A stretch of 45,195 nt of DNA, from the NCBI GenBank assembly GCA_018260615.1, contig JAGWDQ010000087.1, positions 1 through 45,195 on the forward strand. The letters are read 5' to 3'. Below the pieces are notes generated by a model. That model ran no database searches, was not told the origin of the DNA, and was given only the letters and a program-made list of their open reading frames with translations. The position numbers were made by a program, and so were the translations under genes. Positions 8,668 through 17,711 of the stretch are shown here, one piece after another. Numbering within the stretch: position 1 is the first letter of the stretch; every line of letters starts with the position of its first letter. The DNA comes from Candidatus Altarchaeum sp. (GTDB lineage: Archaea > Altiarchaeota > Altiarchaeia > Altiarchaeales > Altiarchaeaceae).

Positions 8668-10344
8668 ATGAACCAAATATTTTTTAAATCCGGATTGATT
8701 GTCGTCTTGATATTTTTTGTGTTTTTTGCGATGAATGTAAGTGCTTATGAAATGGAAAATAATTTGTGCAAATGCACTCACTGTGAGGACTGCACAAAGG
8801 CATTAGATGACGGAGCATGTTCTGTTGTTCAGCTTACGAGGGACCTGGATGAGTCCGTAATGGGAAAAAGCGGTGCGAGTTGTATTATCAATCCCGCATT
8901 CGGAAGCGGCAAAATTTTTGACTGCAATAACCATAAAATAGAAAGATGTTCGTCTTGCGGCCAGGACGAAAACACTTACGGAGTGTATTTAAGGGACAAA
9001 AAGGACATGACAATAAAAAACTGCAATTTTATAAATTTCAGAAACGGAGTAAATATTTATTCCTCCTCAAACATAAAAATAACAAATAATAAATTTTCCA
9101 GCGGATATGAAGGGATTTACATCAAGGAAGGAACAAAGTGCGCTCTTGAAAACAATGTCCTTAAAAATATGGAATTGACAGGAATACATCTTTTAAATTC
9201 TAATGGGAATTCTATCCGCAACAACGACCTTACAGGCATCACCGGAAATAGTGTGACTGCAATATTCCTGGAGAAGTCCGCTCAAAATTTAATAAAAAAC
9301 AATAATGCGAACGACAGGAAAGAAAGAGGAATATTTTTAAAGGAATCAAATAATAATACTCTCAATAAAAATTTTGTTAACGGATGTAATGTCGGAATAC
9401 AAATAGAATATTCTTCCGGAAATGATATATCAGAAAATAAAGCAAGCAAATGTATGGATTCATCAATATTTCTTTTACATTCGTCAAAAAATACCATATC
9501 AAAAAACGAGGCAAATTCAAACCAAAAATACGGAATGCAAATTTCCCAGTCAAACGAAAATTTAATAAGCAATAATGAGATAAAAAACAATGTGTTTTCT
9601 TATGGTTTATATATTGATTACTCCTCTGACAACAACATATCTGAAAATTTAATTACATCAAATCGTAAAGGAATATATAGCATCGGAAGTAAAAATTTTA
9701 TATATAAAAATAAGGTATGCTGGAATAAGGATTATGATTTTGATTCTTCAAAATGGATGGGATCGAGCGGAAATGATAATTGTTGTGATATTCCCGGCGG
9801 ATGGAATGACCTCAATGCGAACGGATGCAGTAAGAAATGTAAATGTGAATCAAATGATGAATGCAACGATGATGAAAGTTGTAAAAATGCGGGATGTGAA
9901 AAGTTAAAATGTGGTAAAATTTATGAGCATAAATGTGTTGAATGTTTAAATGACAGCGACTGTCCAAAATCTGAGAAATGTGCAAACAATAAGTGCAAAC
10001 TGAAAGATGGATTTTGTAATAGTAACAAGGATTGTAAAAGTGATGAGAAATGTGAAAATAACAAATGTATGCAATTGGAATGTCCAAGCAATGAAAAACC
10101 GGAAGAACATAAATGCGTTCCGAAAGAGACGAAGGAAGAAAAAACTACAAATGAGACAAACATAATAAATAATGTAAGTGATGGAAAAGAAAAACCAAAA
10201 GAAGAACCGCAAAATTTACTGCCTTTAATTCTGCTGGTAATTGTTGTGATAATTGTTCTTTACTTTTTATTCGGAAGGAAAAAAAATACCAAAGGCACAA
10301 ATGTTAAGGAGAAACCTAAAGAAGTTAAAGGAGAAAAAATTTAA
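8668..10344 (+). CDS. NosD-like beta-helix surface protein, membrane anchored (paralogue 2)
   Basis: Tandem paralogue of the preceding gene, 558 aa, with the same layout: signal peptide, NosD-like beta-helix, Cys-rich module, stalk, transmembrane helix and basic tail. It starts 33 bp after the first copy. The beta-helix half has diverged clearly in protein and DNA, while the Cys-rich and stalk part is identical over 353 bp. This mosaic points to gene conversion or selective homogenisation of the C-terminal half. Its own promoter is a copy of the first one. The ligand is unknown. Confidence 0.8.
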   Translation: MNQIFFKSGLIVVLIFFVFFAMNVSAYEMENNLCKCTHCEDCTKALDDGACSVVQLTRDLDESVMGKSGASCIINPAFGSGKIFDCNNHKIERCSSCGQDENTYGVYLRDKKDMTIKNCNFINFRNGVNIYSSSNIKITNNKFSSGYEGIYIKEGTKCALENNVLKNMELTGIHLLNSNGNSIRNNDLTGITGNSVTAIFLEKSAQNLIKNNNANDRKERGIFLKESNNNTLNKNFVNGCNVGIQIEYSSGNDISENKASKCMDSSIFLLHSSKNTISKNEANSNQKYGMQISQSNENLISNNEIKNNVFSYGLYIDYSSDNNISENLITSNRKGIYSIGSKNFIYKNKVCWNKDYDFDSSKWMGSSGNDNCCDIPGGWNDLNANGCSKKCKCESNDECNDDESCKNAGCEKLKCGKIYEHKCVECLNDSDCPKSEKCANNKCKLKDGFCNSNKDCKSDEKCENNKCMQLECPSNEKPEEHKCVPKETKEEKTTNETNIINNVSDGKEKPKEEPQNLLPLILLVIVVIIVLYFLFGRKKNTKGTNVKEKPKEVKGEKI

Positions 10345-10345
10345 A

Positions 10346-10906
10346 TTGAATAGAAAAACAATTAAAGAATTTTTAAAGCCAGATTGGAAAAAGATTTTAA
10401 TCTTTGGGGTATTCGTATTTATTGCCGTTGGCGGCAGTATTCAGAGTTGGGCGTTTTCAGATATACCTCCAAAGCCGCCTTTATATGATGTTTTAGCTCC
10501 GTTTCCTTTTTGGACAACATGGATTTTTCTAATGATACCTCTCGGAATACTGACAGCACCTTTTAACTATATCGGTTTCTGTCTATTCTGTCCACCGTAT
10601 TTTTATCCGCTTGAAGCGATTTATTTTTATCTCCTTTCTTGTGCAGTGGTTTCTGCTTATCATTACAAAGACAGAATCAACAAGAAGTATTTCTTAATAG
10701 CGCTTCTCCCAATTATACTAATATTTTTTTACGAATTTGGTTCTTTTGTTGTATTCAGTGCATTTATGAATATTAGGGATGTATCCGCAACAGAGATTTT
10801 TTGGTTCGCATTTGCATTAATTGCGGTGTTTTTTGTGGTGGTTCTTTACACATATCTTATTTTTTGTCTGATAACATATTTATGGAATAAATTTTTCAGA
10901 CCTTAA
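10346..10906 (+). CDS. Small integral membrane protein, unknown function
   Basis: Hydrophobic protein of about 186 aa with four to five predicted membrane segments (for example ILIFGVFVFIAVGG near the start and FALIAVFFVVVLYTYLIF near the end). The N-terminus KEFLKPDWKKI resembles a widespread group of archaeal membrane proteins of unknown role. I chose the TTG at 10346, two bases after the stop of the previous gene, with GGAG 12-15 nt upstream, because it puts that motif near residue 8. An ATG at 10301 would overlap the previous gene by 44 bp, and the frame stays open up to a TTG at 10253. The 3' end overlaps the convergent dapF by 11 bp. Function cannot be assigned. Confidence 0.65.
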   Translation: MNRKTIKEFLKPDWKKILIFGVFVFIAVGGSIQSWAFSDIPPKPPLYDVLAPFPFWTTWIFLMIPLGILTAPFNYIGFCLFCPPYFYPLEAIYFYLLSCAVVSAYHYKDRINKKYFLIALLPIILIFFYEFGSFVVFSAFMNIRDVSATEIFWFAFALIAVFFVVVLYTYLIFCLITYLWNKFFRP

Positions 10907-11711
10907 ATTTCACCTTCCCTTCAAAAACATACTTTGCACCCCCAGTCAAAAAAATTTCTTCTTCTCCTGCATTATTTTCATTTATCTCTACATTCAAATC
11001 CCCACCCCTCGCGTGAATTAAAAATTTCTTCTTCCCGTGCTTTTTATACATAGCATAAGATGCGGCACAAATTCCCGTCCCGCAGGCAAGTGTTTCATCT
11101 TCAACCCCTCTTTCATAAGTTCTTATTCTGAATTCATCATCGCCAAGGCGCTGGATAAAATGCGCATTTGCCCCGTTCTTAAACACATTGGAATTTCTTA
11201 TTTCCCTTCCCAATTCCTTCACATTTACATAATCAACATCGCTCCATGAAGTAATAAAATGCGGATTTCCGACATTAACATAATATCCGCTAAATCCGCG
11301 GGCGTTCATCTCGCTAAATTCTAATACCTTTCCCAAATTTACCTTAACCTCAAAGTCCTTATTTGTCTTTTTCGGAAAAATTTCCAAATTTAATATTCCC
11401 TTCAGTGTATCTGCTTTAATAAAATTTTTCTTTTCAATAAAATCATAAAAATATCGGGCAAAACATCTTATTCCGTTTCCGCACATCTCGGCAATACTTC
11501 CGTCCGGATTAAAGAAGTGAAATTTTGCATCCGCATCCTTATCCGGTTTTTGTAAAAATATCACTCCGTCGCTTCCTATTCCGAAATGCCTGTCTGAAAT
11601 TTTCTTAACAAAGTTGGACTTTTTATCTTCGGGAATTAAAATTTTGTCGTATTCGTTCACTAATACAAAGTCGTTTCCTGCTGCCTGCATCTTCACAAAC
11701 GGGATTTTCAT
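10896..11711 (-). CDS. dapF: Diaminopimelate epimerase
   Basis: Converts LL- to meso-diaminopimelate, the step before lysine formation. Length 271 aa is normal. Both catalytic cysteines are present in their motifs: C77 in AEMCGNGIRC and C210 in ETLACGTGICA. The N-terminal MQAAGNDFVL motif is also typical. The upstream minus-strand region has TATA-like ATTTATAACTTTATAAAT just before the ATG. The gene is divergent from mptA with a 63-bp gap. Archaea have no peptidoglycan, so the product serves lysine synthesis. No other dap genes lie in the window. Confidence 0.95.
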   Translation of the reverse strand: MKIPFVKMQAAGNDFVLVNEYDKILIPEDKKSNFVKKISDRHFGIGSDGVIFLQKPDKDADAKFHFFNPDGSIAEMCGNGIRCFARYFYDFIEKKNFIKADTLKGILNLEIFPKKTNKDFEVKVNLGKVLEFSEMNARGFSGYYVNVGNPHFITSWSDVDYVNVKELGREIRNSNVFKNGANAHFIQRLGDDEFRIRTYERGVEDETLACGTGICAASYAMYKKHGKKKFLIHARGGDLNVEINENNAGEEEIFLTGGAKYVFEGKVKFKV

Positions 11712-11774
11712 TTTATTTATAAAGTTATAAATTTAATTATCAAAGATAAATTTTAAAAATTTTAAGACATAAAA

Positions 11775-12668
11775 TTGGATGTTCAAAATTCTAAACCATT
11801 GGTTTTGTTGGGATTAAATAAAGTCGGATGCAAAGGAATAAAAAAGCAAATAATAAGGGATGGCAATACACTTTATGCTGACATAGATGCGTATGTGGAT
11901 TTGGCAGGGGACAGGAAAGGAATTCACATGTCAAGGATTATAGAAAGCATAGATGAAATCATAGAAAAGATAGATAAAAAGGTAAATAACTGCGAGGACT
12001 TTTGTGTTGAAATTGCAAAGAAGATCATTGAGACGCAGAATGATGCCGAAAGGTCAGAAGTAAATTTAACTGCTGATTTCAGCACGCAACGGGATAAATT
12101 TGGAAAAAGTGTTGAAAAGATATATAAATTGCTCGCATCCGGTATTATAACAAAGAAAGAACACAATATGGAAGTCAGAAAAAAGATTGGCTGCAAAGTG
12201 CTTGGATTAAATGCTTGTCCGTGTGCACAGGAAACAATAAAACAAAGAACTGCTGAAAAATTAAAAAATTTCTTTAATAAACAGCAAACAGATAAAATTT
12301 TATCAGTAATGCCTTTGGCAACACATAACCAGAGAGCGGAAATTACATTAATTGTTGAGACGTCTGAAAACGAACATGTTGAACTTGAGGATTTGATTGA
12401 TGTGTGCGAAAATTCATTTAGTTCTGAAATTTTTGAGATGCTAAAACGACCCGAAGAGGCATCTGTTGTTGAAAATGCACACGCAAAGCCATTATTTGTT
12501 GAGGACAGCGTGAGAGAGGTTGCGGGAAATTTTTATAAAATGTATGGAAATTTAAGAAACGGAATTATAAATGTAAAGGTTAAGAGTTTTGAATCAATTC
12601 ATCCGCATGATGCTTTTGCGGAGTGTAAAATTTTAACAGATGACTTGAGGAAAATTTTTAAATACTGA
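11775..12668 (+). CDS. mptA: GTP cyclohydrolase MptA (FolE2 family)
   Basis: Fe(II)-dependent archaeal GTP cyclohydrolase of COG1469, which makes 7,8-dihydroneopterin 2',3'-cyclic phosphate for methanopterin or folate-type cofactors. Length 297 aa fits the family. The KGIHMSR motif lies at 48-54, the metal/active-site motif NACPCAQE at 146-153 (C148, C150), and the late motif IHPHDAFAE near the C-terminus. The start is a TTG at 11775; the ATG four bases later is out of frame. A palindrome overlaps the stop codon. Presence of this gene implies a C1-carrier or pterin pathway in the organism. Confidence 0.92.
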   Translation: MDVQNSKPLVLLGLNKVGCKGIKKQIIRDGNTLYADIDAYVDLAGDRKGIHMSRIIESIDEIIEKIDKKVNNCEDFCVEIAKKIIETQNDAERSEVNLTADFSTQRDKFGKSVEKIYKLLASGIITKKEHNMEVRKKIGCKVLGLNACPCAQETIKQRTAEKLKNFFNKQQTDKILSVMPLATHNQRAEITLIVETSENEHVELEDLIDVCENSFSSEIFEMLKRPEEASVVENAHAKPLFVEDSVREVAGNFYKMYGNLRNGIINVKVKSFESIHPHDAFAECKILTDDLRKIFKY

Positions 12669-12716
12669 AAATCTACAAGATTTTCAATCTTTAAAAATAC
12701 TTGAAATATTTTTAAA
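12667..12716 (+). terminator. Two hairpins at end of mptA, terminator-like
   Basis: GAAAATCT-ACA-AGATTTTC at 12667-12685 overlaps the mptA stop codon. It is followed by a second stem, TTTAAAAATA facing TATTTTTAAA, at 12690-12716. The first hairpin with its flanks (AATACTG before, CAATCTT after) recurs at 24.39-24.42 kb, so it belongs to the dispersed palindrome family. Termination is only one possible role. Confidence 0.5.
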
Positions 12717-12783
12717 TAATAAATACATAACTTACAAATTTAAAAACAGGAATTAAAAAAGTTAAAAATTTAAAAACAATAAA

Positions 12784-13251
12784 ATGTTCAAAAAAATTTT
12801 GTTTGCAACAGACGGAAGTGAATGTGCAAAAAGGGCGGAAAAATATGCGATAGAACTTGCAAAAGACGAAAACGGGGAAGTTACAGCCATAAGCGTTGGC
12901 AATATATCTTATGCGGCAGTTCCTATAGGAATCGACGGAACCAGTATGCTGCAGGCAACAATTGCCGATGCGATAGAAAATGAAACGAAGAATGCGGAAA
13001 AATTTTTGAATGAATTTAAGGAAATTGCAGAAAAGGAAAATGTAAAGGTAAATACAATTGTAAAAATCGGAAACCCGGATACGGAAATTATTGAAGAAAG
13101 TGAAAAGAACTATGATGTTATAATTATCGGCTCAAAGGGATTAAGCGGAATAAAAAGATATCTGCTTGGAAGTGTTGCAGAGCATGTTGTCCGATATTCA
13201 AAAATACCTGTTTTGGTTGTGAAAAGCAAAAAAGGAGAATGTGAGGATTGA
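12784..13251 (+). CDS. Universal stress protein (UspA family)
   Basis: Single-domain Usp of 155 aa. The N-terminus reads ILFATDGSECAKRA, with the Asp that contacts adenine. The ATP-binding motif G-x2-G-x9-G-S is complete near the C-terminus: GSKGLSGIKRYLLGS followed by VAEHVVRYSKIPVLVVK. It is therefore likely an ATP-binding type Usp. A long AT-rich leader with hairpins lies upstream. The role in stress response is generic to the family; no partner can be named from context. Confidence 0.92.
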   Translation: MFKKILFATDGSECAKRAEKYAIELAKDENGEVTAISVGNISYAAVPIGIDGTSMLQATIADAIENETKNAEKFLNEFKEIAEKENVKVNTIVKIGNPDTEIIEESEKNYDVIIIGSKGLSGIKRYLLGSVAEHVVRYSKIPVLVVKSKKGECED

Positions 13252-13265
13252 AATTTAAAATAAAT

Positions 13266-13312
13266 TTAAGATAAGTTCGCTTCGCTCTCATATTTTAAAA
13301 CAAGTTTTAAAA
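13266..13312 (+). repeat. Two-part palindromic element abutting the dcd start codon
   Basis: A TTCGCTTCGCTCTCA segment is followed by the palindrome TTTTAAAAC-AA-GTTTTAAAA (13293-13312), whose last A is the first base of the dcd ATG. The same arrangement precedes ksgA at 21883-21924. It may form a hairpin in the 5' leader or mark an insertion. Confidence 0.6.
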
Positions 13313-13902
13313 TGATACTATCAGATAAGGATATAAAAGAAGCACTTAAAAAAGGAAATATTAGTATAGAACCCCTGCTGGATGCCGAACTTCAAATTCA
13401 GCCGTCTTCCGTTGATTTGCGGCTGGGAAACGAGTTTCGTCTTTTTAAGTATGTTGAAATGCCCTTTATAGATCCGAGAAACAAAGCAGAAACAAGTTCT
13501 GAAATAACCGAATTAAGAAGTATTAAAGACGACGAGCGGTTTATTGTTCATCCGGGTGATTTTTTGCTCGGGACAACATTAGAATATGTTAAAGTTCCGG
13601 ATGATATGGTGGCACGATTAGAAGGAAGAAGTAGTATGGGTCGGCTGGGCTTAATTATCCACAGCACGGCAGGTTACATTGACCCTGGATTTGAAGGAAA
13701 AATCACACTTGAAATTTCAAATTTGGGAAAAATGCCCGTAGCTTTATATGCAAAGATGAGAATATGCCAGATTGTGTTTGAGAAAATGACATCACCTGCG
13801 GAAAGACCTTACGGAATAAACCGGGACTCAAAGTATCAAAAGCAGGAACATCCCGAGGAAAGTAAAATTTCACAGGACAAGGAATTTAAAAATTTAAAAT
13901 GA
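13312..13902 (+). CDS. dcd: dCTP deaminase (possibly bifunctional dCTP deaminase/dUTPase)
   Basis: Makes dUTP, or directly dUMP, from dCTP for thymidylate synthesis. Length 196 aa fits. Key residues align with E. coli Dcd: S107 and R111 in GRSSMGRLG and E134 in KITLEISN, with the motif HSTAGYIDPGFEGK before them. Archaeal relatives such as MJ0430 deaminate and hydrolyse; sequence alone does not separate the two types here. The start is set by ATG 13312, preceded by a palindromic element. The stop overlaps the next gene's ATG as ATGA (4 bp), which implies coupling. Confidence 0.93.
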   Translation: MILSDKDIKEALKKGNISIEPLLDAELQIQPSSVDLRLGNEFRLFKYVEMPFIDPRNKAETSSEITELRSIKDDERFIVHPGDFLLGTTLEYVKVPDDMVARLEGRSSMGRLGLIIHSTAGYIDPGFEGKITLEISNLGKMPVALYAKMRICQIVFEKMTSPAERPYGINRDSKYQKQEHPEESKISQDKEFKNLK

Positions 13903-15446
13903 AATTTGTATTGGATACAAATGTTATAATTAACGAGAAAGTCGATGAATTTTTGAAGGATATGCCGGAAAAAGAAGATATTGAAATTTTAATCCCAGAG
14001 ATCGTAATCCGTGAACTTGAACACATAGCAGGCAAGGGAAAGGACGAGGGAATCAAAGGAATTGAATATATAAAAAAATTACGGGAAAATTTAGATGTCA
14101 AAATTGTTTCTTCACAGGAAAACAAAGCGGAAACCGGGATAAACAGGAATGACCGCATCATAATGAACATCGCAAAGGAAAATAATGCCGTTTTGGTAAC
14201 AAGTGACAGATTGCTCGCAAAAATTTCCGAACTGTATGATGTCCATGTCAGGTTGTTAAAATTTACCCACAAAGAGCCAGAAATTTTTAAATTTTTTGAT
14301 GAAAATACCTTGTCTCTGCATGTAAAAGGAGGAGTAATATTTGCAAAAAAAGGCGGTGTCGGAAATTTTCGTTTGGAAAAAATTTCGGAAGGAATAAGCG
14401 AGGAAAAAATTAAGGAGTATGCAGATGAAATTTACGAATACGGAAAGGAAAATAAATTTATTGAAATTGAAGAAAGAGGAGTAACCGTAATACAGGTGGG
14501 AATTTTCAGAGTCGTTTTAGCAAAACCACCGTTTTGTGACGGTTATGAGATTACCGCTGTTAAACCGCTCGTCAAAAAAACATTGGAGGATTACAACATA
14601 ACAAAGAAGTTGCTTAAACGATTAGAAGAAAGGGCGGAAGGAATATTCATAAGCGGACCTCCGGGAGCGGGAAAATCAACATTTGCACAGGGTCTGGCAG
14701 AATTTTATCTGAATAAGGGAAAAATCGTTAAAACAATGGAATCACCGCGTGATTTGCAGGTCAGGGATGAAATTTCGCAGTACGCACCATTGGAAGGAAA
14801 TATGGAAAAAACAGCAGATATTTTGCTTTTGGTCAGACCTGATTATACGATTTATGACGAACTGCGAAAGACAAAGGATTTTGAAATTTTTGCTGATATG
14901 CGACTTGCAGGTGTCGGGATGGTCGGAGTTACTCACTCATCAAAACCGATAGATGCCATCCAGCGACTGATCGGAAGGGTTGAATTCGGCATGATTCCGC
15001 ATATTATTGATACGGTAATATTTATAAAAGGAGGAGTGATAGAGAAGGTTTATGAATTAAACATGGAGATAAAGGTACCTCGCGGAATGAGGGATATGGA
15101 TTTAACAAGACCGGTAATTGTTGTCAGGGACTTTGATAAATTAAATGTAGAATATGAATTGTATAGTTTCGGGAACGAGGTTGTTGTCGCTCCTGTAAAA
15201 ACAAAAGAAATGACCAAGACGGAAAATGAACTGGGTATTTCAGGAATTTCAATAATGAAGTCAAAAAAGCACATAACAATAAAAGCAAACACAAATTTTA
15301 CAGGTGAAACAAAAATATATGCGGATGATGAATTTTTATTTTCGGATTTTTGCAGAAACGGAAGTGTCCGAATTTTAAGGAATACGCATTACGGGAATAT
15401 AATTATGGATTGTCTTAAAGCCGGGAAAAAGATTGAAATGAGATAA
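13899..15446 (+). CDS. PIN-domain ATPase (COG1855 type)
   Basis: Archaeal protein of 515 aa with an N-terminal PIN nuclease domain and a PilT/VirB11-like ATPase. The PIN acidic residues appear as FVLDTN (D6), IRELEHI and LVTSDRLL. The ATPase part has Walker A GPPGAGKST at 253-261, the Asp/His box region ILLLVRPDYTIYDE, and GVTHSSKPIDAIQRLIGR further on. The C-terminal ~130 residues are a small RNA-binding-like or accessory domain. The family is conserved in archaea; its role is thought to involve RNA processing or ribosome-linked RNA cleavage but is not settled. It overlaps dcd by 4 bp. Confidence 0.88.
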   Translation: MKFVLDTNVIINEKVDEFLKDMPEKEDIEILIPEIVIRELEHIAGKGKDEGIKGIEYIKKLRENLDVKIVSSQENKAETGINRNDRIIMNIAKENNAVLVTSDRLLAKISELYDVHVRLLKFTHKEPEIFKFFDENTLSLHVKGGVIFAKKGGVGNFRLEKISEGISEEKIKEYADEIYEYGKENKFIEIEERGVTVIQVGIFRVVLAKPPFCDGYEITAVKPLVKKTLEDYNITKKLLKRLEERAEGIFISGPPGAGKSTFAQGLAEFYLNKGKIVKTMESPRDLQVRDEISQYAPLEGNMEKTADILLLVRPDYTIYDELRKTKDFEIFADMRLAGVGMVGVTHSSKPIDAIQRLIGRVEFGMIPHIIDTVIFIKGGVIEKVYELNMEIKVPRGMRDMDLTRPVIVVRDFDKLNVEYELYSFGNEVVVAPVKTKEMTKTENELGISGISIMKSKKHITIKANTNFTGETKIYADDEFLFSDFCRNGSVRILRNTHYGNIIMDCLKAGKKIEMR

Positions 15447-15525
15447 AATAAATTTGAGGGTTTTAATACAAACATAAAGCATATAGGAAAATTTAAAAAT
15501 TTTGTAGTTATTAGCGTCTCTCGGT

Positions 15526-15753
15526 TTAAACCTTTTCCCATTCTTTATCATATTCGTTATCCCACAGTTCTTTCATCTTATGTCCCTGAATTTTATGGAA
15601 AAATTCGTCATGCTGATTTCTTGTCTCTATATTTCTGAATGCTTCAATCATACTGGCAATTAGTTCATTGTATGTCTGCCCGGGATATTCTTTAATTTTA
15701 TTCAGGGACTCTAACAGTAGTTTATCTATTTGTATGTTTGCCGTAGCACTCAT
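15526..15753 (-). CDS. Ribbon-helix-helix-like small protein (antitoxin-like)
   Basis: Small protein of 75 aa. The start MSATANIQIDKLLLESLNKIK followed by GQTYNELIASMIEA has the strand-helix-helix pattern of CopG/VapB-type DNA-binding proteins. The acidic-aromatic tail LWDNEYDKEWEKV is typical of archaeal antitoxin-like proteins. No toxin gene adjoins it. It is divergent from the nitroreductase gene (95-bp gap) and may autoregulate or control that gene. The fold is inferred from pattern only. Confidence 0.6.
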   Translation of the reverse strand: MSATANIQIDKLLLESLNKIKEYPGQTYNELIASMIEAFRNIETRNQHDEFFHKIQGHKMKELWDNEYDKEWEKV

Positions 15754-15848
15754 TTTAAATTTTATTAAATTGTTCCTGATATTTTAAAAATATAAAATAA
15801 TTTGTTATAGAAATATAAATATTTACAAATACAATTATAATATTACAA

Positions 15849-16346
15849 ATGAAAAATTTGGAAATTTTAATAAAAAGCAGAAGGAGTATAAGGAAATTTA
15901 AAAATTTTGAAGTTGAAGAAGAAAAGATAACAAAAATTTTAGAGTTGGGAAGATGGGCATCATCGGGATTGAATAATCAGCCGTGGAGATTTTGCGTGTT
16001 GAGAGCAAAGGAAAAAGATAAAATTTCAAAATTTACTTCTTATGAAAATATCATAACTGAAAGTAATGTTTGCATCTGTGTATTTATGGATAGTAAAGCT
16101 TGCTATGACAGAACAAAGGATTTGCTCGCTGTTGGTGCGTGTATTCAGAATATGCTTTTAACTGCTGAAAATTTAAATTTAGGAACCTGTTGGCTCGGAG
16201 AAATTTTAAAAAACAAAGAGAAGATTAATGAATTGCTGAATATTGACAAATCAAGATACGAATTGGTTGCGGTAATTGCTGTTGGTTATAAAGATGAAAG
16301 TCCTGTTTCTAAGAGGGAAGAACTTGATAAATTGATTTTAAGATAA
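15849..16346 (+). CDS. Nitroreductase-family FMN oxidoreductase
   Basis: Short nitroreductase of 165 aa. The FMN phosphate-binding start RRSIRKFKN, the ASSGLNNQPWRFCVL segment, and GTCWLGEILKNKEKI near residues 117-131 are family marks. Proteins of this size in archaea reduce various substrates with NAD(P)H; the substrate is unknown. It is a single gene between the divergent RHH-like gene and the restriction-modification operon. TATA-like sequence precedes the ATG. Confidence 0.88.
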   Translation: MKNLEILIKSRRSIRKFKNFEVEEEKITKILELGRWASSGLNNQPWRFCVLRAKEKDKISKFTSYENIITESNVCICVFMDSKACYDRTKDLLAVGACIQNMLLTAENLNLGTCWLGEILKNKEKINELLNIDKSRYELVAVIAVGYKDESPVSKREELDKLILR

Positions 16347-16380
16347 TAAAAAAAGATATTGGATTAATTTTAATTAAACT

Positions 16381-16390
16381 TTTATAAAAT
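16381..16390 (+). promoter_or_regulatory. TATA-like box of the restriction-modification operon
   Basis: TTTATAAAAT, preceded by more T's, lies about 14-23 nt before the ATG at 16404. It is the only clear promoter-like sequence before three overlapping genes. Confidence 0.5.
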
Positions 16391-16403
16391 AATTAATTAT
16401 ACG

Positions 16404-17711
16404 ATGAACGACACCACAGTTTTAAAAAAAACTGAACTCTCAGATATTCCCATCGACTATTCATGGTCGTTTTCTGACAAGACAATAAAAGACACTTCTT
16501 ACATTACACACGGTTACTATACTTATCCTGCAAAGTTTATCCCGCAACTTGCAGCACGACTGATAAAAGAACATAGCAATGAAAACGACATCGTAATTGA
16601 CCCGTTTATGGGAAGCGGAACTACTATTGTGGAAGCAATCATAAATAACAGAATTGGAATTGGCACAGACATTAACAATATTGCTTACTTGCTTGCGAAA
16701 GTTAAAACAACACCAATCAAGACGGCAGAACTACTCCAAGAATTCAGCAACATTGAATTTGACTTGCAGAACCGACTAAACGGACAATATGATTATTTTT
16801 TAAAAAAAGCCTTAAAGGTTGTTCCTCAGAAGGATAGGATTGATTACTGGTTTAAGCCAAAGCAAAAAGAAAAGCTGTCAATAATTTTTGCAAGAATTTT
16901 AGAAGTAAAAAATAATGACATCAGAAATTTCTTTTTAGTTGCATTCGCACAAATTTTAAAATCGTGTTCCATTTGGTTACAGAAAAGTGTTAAACCAACA
17001 AGAAACCAAAACAAGAAAATTTACGAACCGCTGACTTTGTTTCTTAATCAATCAAAGAAAATGATTAAGAGACATTTTGAGTTTGACAAAATTTTAAATC
17101 CGAAAATAAAACAGAACATTGATAAATATAGAGTAGTGAAATGTGATGATTCACGAAATTTACCTTGCGAAAAAAATAAAGCAACACTAATAGTTACAAG
17201 TCCACCTTATGTAACTTCTTATGAGTATGCTGACTTGCATCAATTGCCATCATTGTGGTTTGGATATTTGAGCAATTTAGCAGAGTTTAGAAAAAAATTC
17301 ATTGGCAGTGCTTACAAAGACAGGGAAAGAATTGATTTGAAAAGTTCTTTGGCAGAAGAAATTGTTACACAACTCGGAGAAAATAAAAAAGGTAGAGAGG
17401 TAAAAAATTATTTTGCCGATATGCTGGAAACATTTTTTGAAATGAAACGTGTTTTGAAAAAAGGAGGTAGGGCTTGCATTGTCATTGGCAACACACAATT
17501 TCAAGGAGTAAATATTTTAAATGCAGAGGTTTTTCAAGAACAATTTGAAAATATTGAATTTAAGACACATAATATTATTAATAGAGAAATTCCCTCTAAA
17601 ATGTTGCCATCAACAAGAGACTCAGAGACAGGACAATTTGTAAAAGCAAATGATAAAAATTTGAAATTGGCGTATCCAACAGAATATATTTTAATAATGG
17701 AAAAATTATGA
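16404..17711 (+). CDS. DNA methyltransferase, N4-cytosine/N6-adenine type (M1 of R-M operon)
   Basis: DNA modification methylase of 435 aa. The SAM-binding motif is DPFMGSGTT at 66-74 and the catalytic motif TSPPY is at 265-269, so motif I precedes motif IV, with about 190 residues between them that could hold the target-recognition part. TSPPY is common in N4-cytosine methylases but does not exclude N6-adenine. It is the first gene of an operon, and its end overlaps the nuclease gene by 4 bp (ATGA). It presumably protects host DNA from the adjacent endonuclease. Confidence 0.88.
   Translation: MNDTTVLKKTELSDIPIDYSWSFSDKTIKDTSYITHGYYTYPAKFIPQLAARLIKEHSNENDIVIDPFMGSGTTIVEAIINNRIGIGTDINNIAYLLAKVKTTPIKTAELLQEFSNIEFDLQNRLNGQYDYFLKKALKVVPQKDRIDYWFKPKQKEKLSIIFARILEVKNNDIRNFFLVAFAQILKSCSIWLQKSVKPTRNQNKKIYEPLTLFLNQSKKMIKRHFEFDKILNPKIKQNIDKYRVVKCDDSRNLPCEKNKATLIVTSPPYVTSYEYADLHQLPSLWFGYLSNLAEFRKKFIGSAYKDRERIDLKSSLAEEIVTQLGENKKGREVKNYFADMLETFFEMKRVLKKGGRACIVIGNTQFQGVNILNAEVFQEQFENIEFKTHNIINREIPSKMLPSTRDSETGQFVKANDKNLKLAYPTEYILIMEKL

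Noticed and set aside
10253..10345. Longer N-terminus for the small membrane protein from TTG 10253
   Set aside because: It would overlap the NosD-like gene by 92 bp in another frame, and the extra residues only mirror that gene's coding sequence.
15526..16346. Toxin-antitoxin pair of the RHH-like protein and its neighbour
   Set aside because: The divergent neighbour is a clear nitroreductase, and no PIN, RelE or HEPN-type toxin frame is adjacent.
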